In this document: positions 11,746 through 23,150 of the stretch, in pieces
Numbering within the stretch: the stretch's first letter is position 1
Layout of the letters: every line of letters begins with the position of its first letter
Source: Gymnothorax reevesii
Taxonomy: Eukaryota > Chordata > Actinopteri > Anguilliformes > Muraenidae
NCBI GenBank assembly: GCA_029721435.1
Contig: CM056578.1
Coordinates: 18,548,411 to 18,612,410 of the forward strand
Length of the DNA: 64,000 nucleotides
Direction: 5' to 3'
Program-made: the position numbers and the translations under genes
The notes under the pieces: model-generated
Seen by the model: the letters and a program-made list of their open reading frames with translations, nothing else
Told to the model about the DNA's origin: nothing
Database searches by the model: none

Positions 11746-13236
11746 CATAGAAAGAGTTCATTAATAACAAAAATGTCTAATAGCTCAGCTAATGAGAATG
11801 GGGGAATGGTTGGCATGGAAACACGGCAGTGTGCACTGAACCCTGCAAGTCACCCCCCCGGTCCCTCTACCCCTCCTCCCCTCCTTCCCCCAATGTCACA
11901 AACCCTTCAGTGGGGTACGCAGTAGCCAACATAATCACGCAGCCATTACCAGTGTGACTTTACAGAAACCAAGACATTCGCAGCCAGTTTATGGGCAAAA
12001 ACATTTTTCAGGCAGTCAGCGAGGGAAAATGAATTTATTCGCTTTTTATTTCACAAAAAAACAATCAAAATTTTTAGATTGATCAAAGTCGCCATCACTT
12101 ACTGTAATAACTGCTCAGCACATTTATGATTTTTTATGCAAAGACGGACACATGGTTCTCAAGGACTGACGTTTCCAAAGATGTGCTGCACTGGTGGATT
12201 GCGTCTTGATTTTATGGTCCGTTCGGCACTGATCAAGGTTAACCTCCCATTCTTCATTAGATAATGGATATAACTAGTTTCCAAGCTAATACTGTTCAAA
12301 GAAAAAAAAAAAAAAACAATTTTTTATGGGCCCAAAATTTTAGGTCACTATCCCAAATTTACAGATTCCACTACTCACGTCTTGTATTGTATCATTTTGA
12401 GGTTAAAGGACTTAAAACTGCTTAAAATTCAGTAAAACATAGAACAAAAACACCAGTGAAGCATTCAAATAATTCTGACCGGTGGTGTTTGCCCATCACA
12501 TTTCAATCCCCTTCTGTGAGAGTCCAGTGCATCTCCCTCTTACAGCTCCCGAGGGCCCTCATGTCACACCTGTACCCGGTTTTTATTTTTGTCATTTGTT
12601 TTGTTCACATATCAGTTGAAATAATTTATTTATTCTATTTTTATTCCTGCACTTGGTCTAGATTTGCAGTGTAAATTACTCTGGATGTTCATGGCTACAG
12701 ACAAACTGACTTGTGAATATTACCTCAACTGAACCACAGTCTGCAGCTGTTCCACAAGCCTTCAGTATGCGCTTAATATGCTTTGTTATGGATGAACCTG
12801 CCGGCCCAGCAAACGCAACGCAGTGTAATCAGCAGGGGCTTTCTGAGAGAAGGAAGGTGAAGAAAGGAATCAATTATTGAACACAAAGCAGATAACCAGG
12901 CTCTGCTAGTTAGCAGCACCTGTTGCACTACAAAACCCTGCATGGCTCCAAGCTGCCTGAAATAATGTAGCCATGGCGACGATACGGGCTGGTCTGGGTT
13001 ATACACCCTGCTCCAACAGAAGCCGGGACAAGGAACACAGCGCAGGACTGCGGAAAAGTCCTTTATTCCATAGTCAGTGTGTAGATTTCAAACAGGTCCT
13101 CCGCCCACTGCAGAAGAGGCTCCAGTCTGCTCTTCTGGACCCCGTTAGCCGAGGCCTGCCCCCCACCCCCCCCCAGTCTAACCCATCGGCCAAATGTCCT
13201 GCTGTACTGGAGGAGAGTTCAGTTAAAAGGGATCAG
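11746..13236. other. Non-coding, no gene recognised
   Basis: AT-rich in the first half, with short A-runs at 12300-12317. No repeat family or coding frame is recognised. Confidence 0.5.
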
Positions 13237-13661
13237 GGGCGAGCTGTCGGATAGCTCACTCAGTTAAAACCTTGCATTGTGAAGCAGAAGTGACTATCAC
13301 GGCGCGGGTTCAAGCCCCCATCGTACCATCCGGCAGCGGTCGGCAGCTTTCTCCTAAGTAGCGCGCCATCGGCCAATGCGCAACAGGGATGCAAATTGCA
13401 AATTGGGAAGGGTTTGCCGGGAAGGGAAACATAAAAATGGTTGCTTTATTCGTTCCTTAGGCGCCTCCTGTTGGCTAGACAGGCGCTCATCAGGAAGATT
13501 TTAAGCTTGTTCATGTTCGGGTATCCTCCACCTTCACTCTCCCGAGTTGGCAACAGGGGGCTGCATATGCGAAAGCCTTGTGCATAGTTCCCCAATTGGA
13601 CATTCCAGATTCTGGTAGGATTGGAGATGCGAAATTAAAAAAAAAAAAAAAAAAAAAAAAG
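13237..13661 (+). mobile_element. tRNA-derived SINE with poly-A tail
   Basis: The 5' end has an A-box-like word (GATAGCTCACTCAGTT, from about 13250) and a B-box word (GGGTTCAAGCCCCC, about 13307-13320) at tRNA spacing. It ends in a pure run of 24 A (13637-13660), the mark of LINE-dependent retroposition. The body of about 340 bp (GGAAGGGTTTGCCGGGAAGG and other words) is unrelated to the SINE at 1.33 kb. The family is not named with confidence. The intact A-run suggests a fairly recent insertion. Confidence 0.72.
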
Positions 13662-16519
13662 GATCAGAGGCCTGTTTCATACATCAAGATGACATTGTCG
13701 GGAGATTGGAGCACCATGGGAACCTCATACATGACTGAAATTAAAATTATCAGGCCAACACAATAAGTTATCCAACCAACTCCATAATCCAACATGTGCA
13801 AACCCAGTTTGCTCATGAGAACATAAGGTGTTTTAATTATTTTTCTTTCCCTTTATAACTTTAATTCATGAAGTTAATTCCCCAGAAGCTGGAGTTGTTT
13901 TCCGACGCCTATTTGCATCCCTTCCAGATGTGATAAGGAAGAGCAGTAGCTATGTATGTGGAAATTACTTCTGTTTACTACTGCGATTACATCACATGGG
14001 TTTTCTAATGAGAGAGAAATGTTAAAGAGAGAGTGAGAGAGAGAGAGATTAAAAGCGGACTAACATCGCGCATTGGCGGCGGGGTCAGGCATCCAGTTGT
14101 TCCAGCGATTATCAAAGCATCGCACCATCTGCAGGTACCCACTGTGGAAGCATGAAGCCCCCACAATAACTGTCTCTGGGGGGGGGGAGATGGGCGATAA
14201 TGAGATGAGAGGGCTGGAGAGGAGAGCTGGAATGAGACGAAGGGGACGGCGATTCGTTCCCGCCGGCGGCTGATCGATGGGCCGCCGAGCCGCCTGTGCA
14301 GTAATATGCAGCTGCCGTCTACCCCACGCGCCCAGCTGAGCTCGTACTGAGCGCGCTCAGAGACAGAGGGAGAGAGAGGGAGGGTCAAAAGAAACCCCAT
14401 CAAAAAAAAAGAGATGAAAATAAAATAGCACCCCCCCCTCCCCTCCCCTCCATCATCCCCACCATTTTCTTGTAGCATATTTCAAATTTCCATCAAAATT
14501 CTGATCTGATGTCCCTCCACAGTGATGCGCACAGGGAGTTGCCCGAGAAAAAAACACGCAGCGTAACTATCTATAAATCTCTTTCTGCCACATAACATTT
14601 TTCAGTAATACCCATTCCCACTTTCATTGGCCCTTCTGCCATCTCCACTGTAATCCACTGTATTCTGGGAGGAGTTCTGATGGCAGAAAGTTCTGGTGTG
14701 TTAGCTAACGTAGCCTCAAATAATTGCCTGAAAACAAAGCCATAATACACCTGAGTCATGTATATAGACCAAAAATGTACTGCAATTTGCATAACCCCCC
14801 CCCTTTTTTTTCTTTTTCAGAAATATTTAAAATGTCACCAGCCTGGTGAGACAGTTGGACTCATTTCAAAAGATTTTCCGATGTGGTAATAACCTATCAA
14901 GCAAATGCACGCTTGAAAGAATTTAAAGTCTCATTTTATGAGGAAGACAGAGCTGCCAATGGTCCTACGCTAAACAGAGAGTGAGTATTTACATCAGTTG
15001 GGAATACTCCTGTGCAGAGCTGTTTACGTGTGCACCTTCATCTGGCCTCAATATGCACTGCTCCACCCGCCAGCATTAATAGTGACGCTATTTATCTATT
15101 TTATCAAGCACAACTACCAGGGCATTAGCAAATACAGAGCACAGTGCTATTATTCATAAAGTATTCATTAAGCATATGCTTTGTGAGCGCAGATAATCGG
15201 AGGGAAGCTGGCACGGGGTGAATGTTAAAGCAGAGGCCCATCAAAATGGTGCTCATATGCAAGTTCAAGTTTATTACACTCATTCAGCAGGAAGTGCAGA
15301 TTAAGTGGGAGGCTGACACGGTGATGCAACTGACTGCAGGCTGCAGGAAGTGACATCATAGACTGATACATACATGCACAGACATGGGGCCAAGCCCAAT
15401 GCACCCTATAGCCCTACCACTTGGTTCTAACCCTCTGTTTTACGCATTCCCATCAAGAGGTAAGGCGTCCCGATTCTTGTTCAGAAAGAGGGGAAGGGCG
15501 AAGCGCAAGGCATATACAGCCCTCCAGACTGAGATGTTTCTCAGGAACACTCCAAATGGAGAGTTAGGGGAAATCTGCCAGAATGCCAAGAAAATCATTG
15601 ACATGACGGCGATGAACGTTTCAGACACAACAAAGACCATAAATAGAAGTTTTTTTTTTTTTTGTAAATTAATGATAATAAAAATTGGATCATCTTAGTT
15701 TAATGTTGTTTCAATGCATTATAGGCCCTTTCTTTATAGCAGACGTAATAAATGTTGCTCGCTGTGCATGCATGTGATTTCTCATATCTCTATAGCCCAA
15801 CAGCTTGTGTTAACGGCTGTTTATTTGACATTGCGTGTGTATTACAAATGGATAGATCCCATATTTACTAAGGTCACCACTATACTAGCTTTCTATCACA
15901 TAACGAAGCTAAGGTATGGCTAATGTTAACTAACTTTACTTTTGGGTCCAATTCAGTTCCCCAGTGTTCCCGCCAACAACGAAAATATGATACAAGAAAT
16001 AGCATAAAGAGATGTGTACATATTACTCTGAATGTGACGGCAAAACTAATACTATAAAATCACGAGGTACATATGTGGTAACAAGCATAAGAGTTCCATC
16101 TCGCAAACAGACAAAGCAACGGAGATGGGAAAGATCCAGATTCATTGCTTTTGGTGGTTTCATCTTTGATATCTTTTTTTATATTAAGAGCGAGCAGAGC
16201 GCTCATGGCCTGATTTCATTGCCATTTCTAATGTGATTGTCTTACATGAGTGGCAAGAACACATAACTTTCTATAGGTGAACACCATTTAACAGAGGAAC
16301 AGTAATAGACGACATTGGTGAGAAAACTCTTTGTGTCTGAAACGCCATCGACATCTACTGATATCGTATCAGGGTCTAGAGGGTTTGTTCCATTTCATTA
16401 CATACTTCAACCAGTACCTCTTGTAACTCCGTTCCAAGGGCCCATGCATGGGTAAGGGAAAAGGTGAAATTAAAGAAAGGGACTGGCCCAAGCACAGCAA
16501 TGCACACACTTTCACATGC
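13662..16519. other. Non-coding, no gene recognised
   Basis: GC-richer between 14060 and 14400, with a CT/GA tract. AT-rich from 15060 to 15250, with homeobox-like TAAT words and regulatory-looking single-copy texture. No open frame resembles a known protein. Confidence 0.5.
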
Positions 16520-16564
16520 GCATACACACACACACACACACACACACGCGCGCGCGCGAGCACA
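16520..16564. repeat. (CA)n/(CG)n microsatellite
   Basis: Pure CA repeat followed by alternating CGCGCGCG. Confidence 0.95.
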
Positions 16565-17211
16565 CAGACATATACGGATGCAGTCACCAGAGAGTAACCA
16601 GGGGACCGCTGACCCGGATTGGCAATGCCTGGCTAACCGCGCAGAGAGCCGTCAGTCAGGCTCGGTGACCCCAAGCGATAGCGAGCGCTAGCGGGTGAGT
16701 GGAAAATCCCATGCCCGCAAGACATCTTCACCAGCCCGAGCCGTTTCAACAGAACTCCACCCACAATAACTGACACGCAAGCCTCCGACACCCAGGCAGC
16801 CCACACTTAACGCGTTAGAGAGACGGACGTAACGCGTCCCATTCACTGACCCCGCCAAACAGTTCCACTCCAGGAGCCGGGAATCACAGAACTGTGTCTA
16901 GACACGACTCCATTTCAGCTGCCGGGGCGACTAGGCTACTGCCAAAATGCTAAATTAGGGAGGACAGAGTCAACAACCCTCCATGCAGTTATTGTAACCT
17001 GGAGTTTGGTCAGCGGCCACAAGCTCTTCAGCCAACTCTTCAATCTTTCAAATTCAAAACGTCCAGAGAGTTTGTGCTCCAGGGGTAGAGGGCGAAGCGA
17101 GAAAAAAGCTTTTTTGTGGTAGAGGGGGACTTAGAGCTAATAAATGAAGTCTTAATCTCCAACTGTCAGTGAAACAAATTTAGAACTAATTTAAAATTAG
17201 AGGCGGCTGGA
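16565..17211. other. Non-coding, no gene recognised
   Basis: Mixed composition with several CpGs (16620-16850). No supported feature. Confidence 0.5.
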
Positions 17212-17360
17212 ACAGGGTCAGAGAGTTAAAGTCCTTTCTCACGAGTGTTTGACCCATGAACTCAGTCAGCTGATTTCACCAATAAGACAAGCTAGCAGCT
17301 AGGTACAGGTTCAAGCTAATAGAACTGTGCTTGTGACCACAGTAGTAGCTGCCCGTCAGG
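17212..17360. mobile_element. MITE family A, copy 3 (inverted)
   Basis: The left end GGTCAGAGAGTTAAAGTCC corresponds to the terminal repeat of the 9.76-kb copy. CCATGAACTCAGTCAGCTGA followed by TTTCAC is the reverse complement of the shared core. The right end is decayed. Confidence 0.6.
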
Positions 17361-17535
17361 AACACCTGACACCTGTCAGGTGATTCAGCTCTTCTCCTGG
17401 CTCCGCTCCAGAGTCTCCCTCAATGATCACATCCCCCAGAGCCTCGGGAGATGCGGTCCCATCTGCGTCAGCTTACATACCCTCACATCACGGCCAGAGC
17501 CTGGCGCAACCGACATAGGACACAAGAGAGTATGA

Positions 17536-17616
17536 GTATTGAGTGTGGGTGGATATGGGTGTGTGTGTGAGAGATAGAGAGAGAGAGGGAGACAGGTGTG
17601 TGTCTGTGTGAGAGAC

Positions 17617-17650
<34 letters not shown>

Positions 17651-17729
17651 GTGTGTGTACATGTGAGAGAGGTGAGTGAGAGATGTTTGCGTGTGTGCAT
17701 TAGAGTGTAAGAGGTATGTGAGTGCGCGC

Positions 17730-17760
<31 letters not shown>

Positions 17761-17804
17761 CATTAGGTGTGTAAGGAATGTGTGAGTGTGTGTGTGAGTA
17801 CCAG
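17536..17804. repeat. Compound (GT)n/(GA)n microsatellite
   Basis: Alternating GTGTGT and GAGAGA blocks, with GA purest near 17570-17650 and GT near 17728-17756. Confidence 0.95.
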
Positions 17805-17939
17805 GCAGTTTTATGTTGAACAGGCAAGTGCTCAAAGAGAACTCAAGTCGGGATGGCGCTCACACATGATAACACATGCGCAGACAAAGGTGGGTGAACG
17901 AGCAAATAACTAAATGTGGGGACCCAAAGACACACAAGA

Positions 17940-18056
17940 TCACAAACTGTGTATGTGCACATTAACACATGCGAATGCACACTACACACACACACACACT
18001 AACACACACACAGTATGTCGGTCCTAGATAGAGAGATCCTAGATAGAGAGAGTGCA
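17940..18056. repeat. CA-rich tract and short GATAGAGA duplication
   Basis: Short CA runs, then TCCTAGATAGAGAGA repeated twice (about 18022-18050). Confidence 0.7.
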
Positions 18057-18059
18057 CAG

Positions 18060-19302
18060 TGGATACCTTAAGATTTTTTCATAAACCTGGAAGCAACATT
18101 ATCAACTACCATAACAAGGGAAAATAGTTATGGAATACTTTATAAACAATATTCCTTAACAACAAATTGCAAAGGCTTTGAAGGTCTCATCATCGGCAGC
18201 GCATAACATCATCAAAAGATTCAAAGAAACTGCAAAAATCTCTGTACATAAGGGACAAGGGCAAATACCTTTAATGGATGCCCGTCATTTTTGGGCCCTC
18301 AGACGCCACTGCATCACTCACCGGCATGATTCTGTCATTAACATTACTAAATGGGCCGAGGAATTCTTCAAGAAACCACCGTCTATAAACACAGTCTGCC
18401 GTGCCATCCACAGATGCCACGTAAAACTCTATCATGCAAAAAGGTAGCCATTGTTGAGCATTATCCAGAAGGACCGCAGTGTTCTGTGGGCCAAGGCTCA
18501 TTTAAAATGGACTGTAGCAAAGTGGCAAAGTGTCCTGTGGTCAGACAAGTCCAAATTTGACATTCTTGTTGGAAATCATGGGCATTGTGTCCTCCGGGCC
18601 AAAGAGGAGAAAGACCACCACTCCTGTTATCAGCGTTCAGTTCAAAACCCAGCATCTCTGATATGGGGATGCATTAGTGCATATGGTGTGGGACACTTGC
18701 ATGTTTTAAAAAGCACCATGAATGCTGAAAGGTATATAAAGGTGTTAGAGCAACATATGCTCCCCTCCAGACGACATCTATTTCAGGAAAGGCCTTGTGT
18801 ATTTCAGCAGGACAATGCAAAACCACATACTGCAGCTATTACAACAGCATGGCTCCGTAGTAGAAGAGTCCATGTGCTGAATTGGCCTGCATGCAGTCCT
18901 AATCTTTCACCGATTGAAAACATTTGGTGCTTAATTAAACGAAAAGTCCATCAAAACTTTCCAGTAGCTGGAAGCCTGTATTAAACAAGAGTGTGACCAA
19001 ATTCCAATGGCTAAACTAAAGAAACTTGTCTCCTCAATGCCAAGACACCTCCACTCTGTGTTAAAAGGAAGAGGGGATGCTTCACCATGGTAAACAGGCC
19101 CCGTCCTAACATTTTTGAGACCTGTAGCAGCCATCAAATTTGAAATGAGCTCATTTTGTGGATAAAATTGTTAAATTTTTCAATTTCAACATTTGCTATG
19201 TTATCTCTGTTCTATTGTGGATAAAATACTGGCTAGTGTGATTTGAAAGTCTTTTATTCACAATTTACACTTTGTCCCAACTATTTTGGAGTTGGGGTGA
19301 CA
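18060..19302 (+). mobile_element. Tc1-like transposon, 5' truncated
   Basis: The right end (TTATTCACAATTTACACTTT, then GTCCCAACTATTTTGGAGTT and GGGG) matches the terminus of a common fish Tc1 family whose repeats carry a GTCCCAACTTTTTTGGAA-type core. The matching inverted repeat is absent on the left, where the sequence meets a CA/GATAGA tract. Left boundary and element status are therefore those of a 5'-truncated relic. Confidence 0.85.
18157..19093 (+). pseudogene. Tc1-like transposase pseudogene
   Basis: The frame covers most of a Tc1 transposase. From about 18169 it shows the end of the second DNA-binding helix region (HNIIKRFKE), then ALRRHCITHR and AIHRCHVKLYHAKR. An in-frame TAG (18445-18447) interrupts it. 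The same frame continues with [22 protein letters not shown] (first catalytic Asp), [20 protein letters not shown] (second Asp) and SPIENIW (Glu), so all three DD34E residues remain. A frameshift near 18960 moves the last part to another frame ending GRGDASPW and TAA at 19091-19093. The N-terminal DNA-binding region is missing or degraded. With one stop, one shift and a lost 5' end it is non-functional. Confidence 0.9.
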
Positions 19303-19725
19303 CATTAACCACTTCCATGCCGTTATAACCTCGTGCTTCTCTGGACTACAGGCATTCCAATGGCTGACTCCAGTTAATATGCTGACTATTGATGTGTGCC
19401 TCCTACAACTTCACTTACAACAATCTGAAATGAACTTTTAAGGGGCAACCTAGCCTAATTAAATGCTATGTAGTTTCTATATATTTATGTTTTGTGAGAA
19501 ACAGTTGACTATAAGCAGGACAACCAATGGAATTGGATTAATCACAACTTATGGCTAACTGTCTATGTGAGCTGCGGTCATCATTCTGATATAGCAAATT
19601 TTGACAAGCTACATAGGCCACCATATACTATCAAGTATGTGCAATGTTTTCATTTAATTTAGTTCAGTTGCGTCAATACCAGAGAGAAAACATAAATGAA
19701 TCCCAGTGCCAAATAAAACGGACAT
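19303..19725. other. Non-coding, no gene recognised
   Basis: AT-rich sequence between the Tc1 relic and the palindrome. Confidence 0.5.
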
Positions 19726-19917
19726 TAAAGTCCGTCATTAAGGATGGAAACCAACCTCATAATCCTTAATTTGTGGGACAAGTCTTTCTTCTTATCATGA
19801 GTTTTATTTTTTATCGAATTAAACAAAATAACCAAATAAAACTCATGATAAGAAGAAAGACTTGTCTCACAAATGAAGGATGATGAGGTTGGTTTCCATC
19901 CTTAATGACGGACTTTA
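19726..19917. repeat. Long palindrome, 84-bp arms
   Basis: The left arm 19726-19809 and right arm 19834-19917 are reverse complements with only 3 mismatches in 84 bp. They are separated by a 24-nt AT-rich loop (19810-19833). The arms start TAAAGTCCGTCATTAAGGAT. No target duplication or known transposon end is seen. Either strand would fold to a very stable hairpin. Confidence 0.95.
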
Positions 19918-20189
19918 CTGGCCCACGTGTTCCTTCCTTCTGGATCAGCAGGCAACCTGCAGATTTCGTGACCTTTCCCTGGCCTGTTGCTGCATGGCAA
20001 CGTGACATATTGACAAATTTTGAATACCTGTCTTCAGAAATATGACCTCATTCACATATGAACTCATCCACTTTGAGAGAGCACCCAATAATGCGATGAG
20101 TCATAATGGGTCCATATGTCATGTGTCCAGGTTTTGTTGGAACCTTCATGTCACAATTCTCTCTATCCTGGAACCAACCCCAACTCCCC
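19918..20189. other. Non-coding
   Basis: No feature recognised. Confidence 0.5.
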
Positions 20190-20415
20190 CCACCACATAC
20201 ACGCACACACTCACACACAATCACACATATCCAGTATAGTAACCCCCCCCCCACACAAACACAAACACACACACACAAACGGAAACACACAACACACACA
20301 CACAAATGGACACACAAACACACTGACACACACACACACAAATACAGTATACAGTCACCCCCCCCCCCCCATACATACACACGCACACGCACACGCACAC
20401 ACACACACACACACC
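20190..20415. repeat. (CA)n-rich tract with C-runs
   Basis: CA repeats interrupted by CCCCCCCC blocks (about 20243 and 20357). Confidence 0.9.
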
Positions 20416-20620
20416 TCCCTGCAGCTGTTGGAGCTGACAGAAACAGGTGTTGTGGGGCCGGGCTCTTTGGGCTGTGGTGGCTGTTCAGTGGTGATGGATG
20501 GTGATGTCACTCTGCCCCCCGCTCCGCTCCGGGCCATTCGTCACATCCCCATCCCTCCTCCCGTCCGGCACCCCGCGGCCGGGACCCACTCCATCATCAT
20601 CTCGCAAACAAGGTCACACT

Positions 20621-21222
20621 GCGCTGTGCAGCGCCTATTCACCCCACACACACGCGTGGGCACATGCACACACACACACACGCACATACACACACACACA
20701 CCGCTGTGCGTCGCAAATTCACTTTACACACACGCATTTGCACACAAACAAACACACACACACACACACACATTTCACTGCACGGCGATTATTCACCTTA
20801 CACACACACGCGTGCGTGCGGGCGTGCACACACGCGCACACACACACACACGCATTTCACATGGCAGCCATTATTCAACTTACACACACGCGTGCGCACA
20901 TGCGCCCACACACAAACGTACACATACACATTGCACTGTGCAGCGCCTTTTCACCTTGCACACACGCACACACATATACACACACACACTGCACTACGCA
21001 CCAATTATTCACCTACACACATGCGTGTGCACATGCACACACACTCTCACATACACATAGCACTATGCAGCACTTATTCACCTTAGACACACGCATGTGC
21101 GTGCACGCACACACACACTATCTGCACTGTGCAGCGTGTATTCACCTTATACACATGAATGTGCACATATACACACAGGTACACATACACACTGCGCTGT
21201 GCAGCACTTACTCACCTTGAAT

Positions 21223-21230
<8 letters not shown>
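20621..21230. repeat. CA-rich minisatellite with non-CA anchors
   Basis: A conserved anchor resembling CACTGTGCAGCGCCTATTCA then CCTTACAC recurs nine times, at about 20621, 20701, 20776, 20856, 20933, 20991, 21060, 21124 and 21194. CA/CG-rich spacers fill the rest, giving a unit of roughly 58-80 bp. Spacer length varies by CA slippage while anchors diverge slowly. The long His/Thr frames across it are not genes. Confidence 0.85.
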
Positions 21231-21253
<23 letters not shown>

Positions 21254-21408
21254 TAGATATGTAAACATACACACATCTACACCATAACCAAAATACTTAT
21301 TTACCTCACACTCAGATCACACTCACACAAGCACACTAAGTACAAACACACATCCACTCATACACCACAGGAGTGCATTCACCAACACACACAAACTCAA
21401 ACAGGTAT

Positions 21409-21451
<43 letters not shown>

Positions 21452-21455
21452 AGCA

Positions 21456-21495
<40 letters not shown>

Positions 21496-21504
21496 CGCGC
21501 GCAC
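21231..21504. repeat. (CA)n microsatellite
   Basis: Long CA runs at 21412-21448 and 21460-21490, with interspersed ACACAT blocks. Confidence 0.93.
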
Positions 21505-22144
21505 ACACACACCCACCACTCCACAACATTTCCACACCTTAGTTATTCACACTTCCACTGCTTGTGTCAGTGGGGTTCTCTTCAGAAACCATTACAACAT
21601 CAACCGAAAAAAGCATAAAAAACCCTGTTCTCAGCAGCTCTTTCAAAACACCTTTTATTTGCACTTTTTTACCAATGTTAAATGCAAATGAATGTTTTAG
21701 ACATAATGAGGACATTTTTAAACACTGGTGGCAACAGCTCTTTATCTCTGAAAATATTATCCGTAATTATAAATTCGTAAAGATAGCAGGTCAGTTTATC
21801 AGGATTGCAAAAAATTCCTTTATCAATGCAGAAAATCTGCCCCGGAACTGTGGGAATAAGCATAATTTTCAAACAATATTGGGCCAAAAAAAAAAACCCA
21901 TGCGAAAAAAACAATGGTTGAGCCTCAAATGAGGGAAAGAAATAAGTAACACATAATACCATGCGGTATCAGGTCCCAAAGAGCTGCAAAATCAAATTAG
22001 TCAAGCTACATTACTATCAGAGGATATCACATAGTGCTTCACACAAGGAAACACTAAGCAAATGCTGCGCTATTGGTACATGAAGGAAAATAAACCACTT
22101 GTCACTGTGATTAGCAAATGCCTCTTCTTCTACTGTCATGTTGT
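21505..22144. other. Non-coding, no gene recognised
   Basis: AT-rich. An open frame of about 120 codons (21564-21932) has AT-driven composition and no recognisable motif. Confidence 0.5.
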
Positions 22145-22485
22145 ACCGTGGGTGGCTCAGCAGCTCAGGGGACAGTGTTGTTCCTTCATAGTTACAAGGT
22201 TATGCGTTCGAGTGGGTTTCTGCGTGGAGTTTGCATGCTCTGCCCGTGTTGGCGTGGGTCTCTTCACACAGTCCAAAGACATGCAGGTCAGGCTAACTGG
22301 AGACACTAAATTGCTCATTGGTTTGAGTGAGGACATGAATGGTGTGTCATCCGTTTACTGGATTTGTGAGCTGTGTCAGGTTCCTTCCTGCCTCTCTCCC
22401 ATTGCATGCTGGGATAGGCCACAGCAACAGTGTGTCCCTGAACAGGAATAAGATAGATTGAATACCGGAAGGATGTTGTACAGTA
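22145..22485 (+). mobile_element. V-SINE/Mermaid-like SINE
   Basis: The central words GCGTGGAGTTTGCATGCTCT, GTGTTGGCGTGGGT, ACAGTCCAAAGACATGCAGG, GGAGACACTAAATTGCTC and CATGCTGGGATAGGCC match the conserved V-SINE/Mermaid-type body found across teleosts. The 5' part (GGGTGGCTCAGCAGCTCAG, then TTATGCGTTCGAGT) is the decayed tRNA-like head. The end has GAATAAGATAGATTGAAT. Three further copies lie inverted at 26.89, 52.36 and 58.96 kb. Confidence 0.82.
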
Positions 22486-22974
22486 TCATAGAGCGAAACA
22501 ATGATTAGAGCTGGAAAATATGCTTCACTACCCCATCAATGTACTTCCATGGATGGAGGCCTTGAGCCCAGACTGAGGCCAGCTCCACAAACGCAGGTGA
22601 ACAAAGAAATTCTGAGGGACCAGCTGTGCAGGGAATACTGCCAACAAGAGCCAGAGACAAAGCGACGCTCGCCATATCTGCGAGCCCAACCTTATCCTGG
22701 ACGGGATACAAGGACAGATAGGAGCCAGAGGGGAGATGCATGCAGATCAGCGGAGTAAAAGCCCCAGTGGATGAATGGGAGGAGCAGGCTGGAGAACTGA
22801 AGCCGAACAGTGATAAGCGATGGTAGAGCAGATATGTGCTGTCTGACTGGACTGCCCCCCAGCTGATTAATGCCCACATCCATCTGCACAGGCTACATCA
22901 GTCCGTATACTGCACAACATACATCATGTCCATATGGACACATATGTAGGGGAGGCACAAAATGATGCGCACAC
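22486..22974. other. Non-coding, no gene recognised
   Basis: No supported feature. An 85-codon open frame (22501-22758) has no recognisable motif. Confidence 0.5.
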
Positions 22975-23150
22975 AGACGTACACACACACATCTAAACAC
23001 ACACACGCACACGCACACACACACACACACACATCTAAACACACACCTAAACACACACACACTCACGCGCGCACACACACACACATGTACACACACGCAC
23101 ATACGCACACGCACACACACACACATGTACACACACAGACAGACAAACAC
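22975..23150. repeat. (CA)n-rich microsatellite
   Basis: CA runs with ACACATCTAAACACAC and ACACATGTACACACA blocks each repeated twice. Confidence 0.92.

Noticed and set aside
13250..13320. Functional tRNA gene
   Set aside because: The tRNA-like part continues into a SINE body with a poly-A tail. Stems do not pair well.
14005..14478. 157-codon minus-strand frame
   Set aside because: Overlaps CT/GA low-complexity tracts and a C-run, with no domain.
20116..21220. Very long His/Thr-rich open frames (up to 314 codons)
   Set aside because: They are translations of CA repeats. Every frame of a CA tract is open, and the anchors do not encode a conserved peptide.
21564..21932. 122-codon plus-strand frame
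   Set aside because: AT-driven composition, Lys/Asn-rich, no motif, and an overlapping open frame on the other strand.
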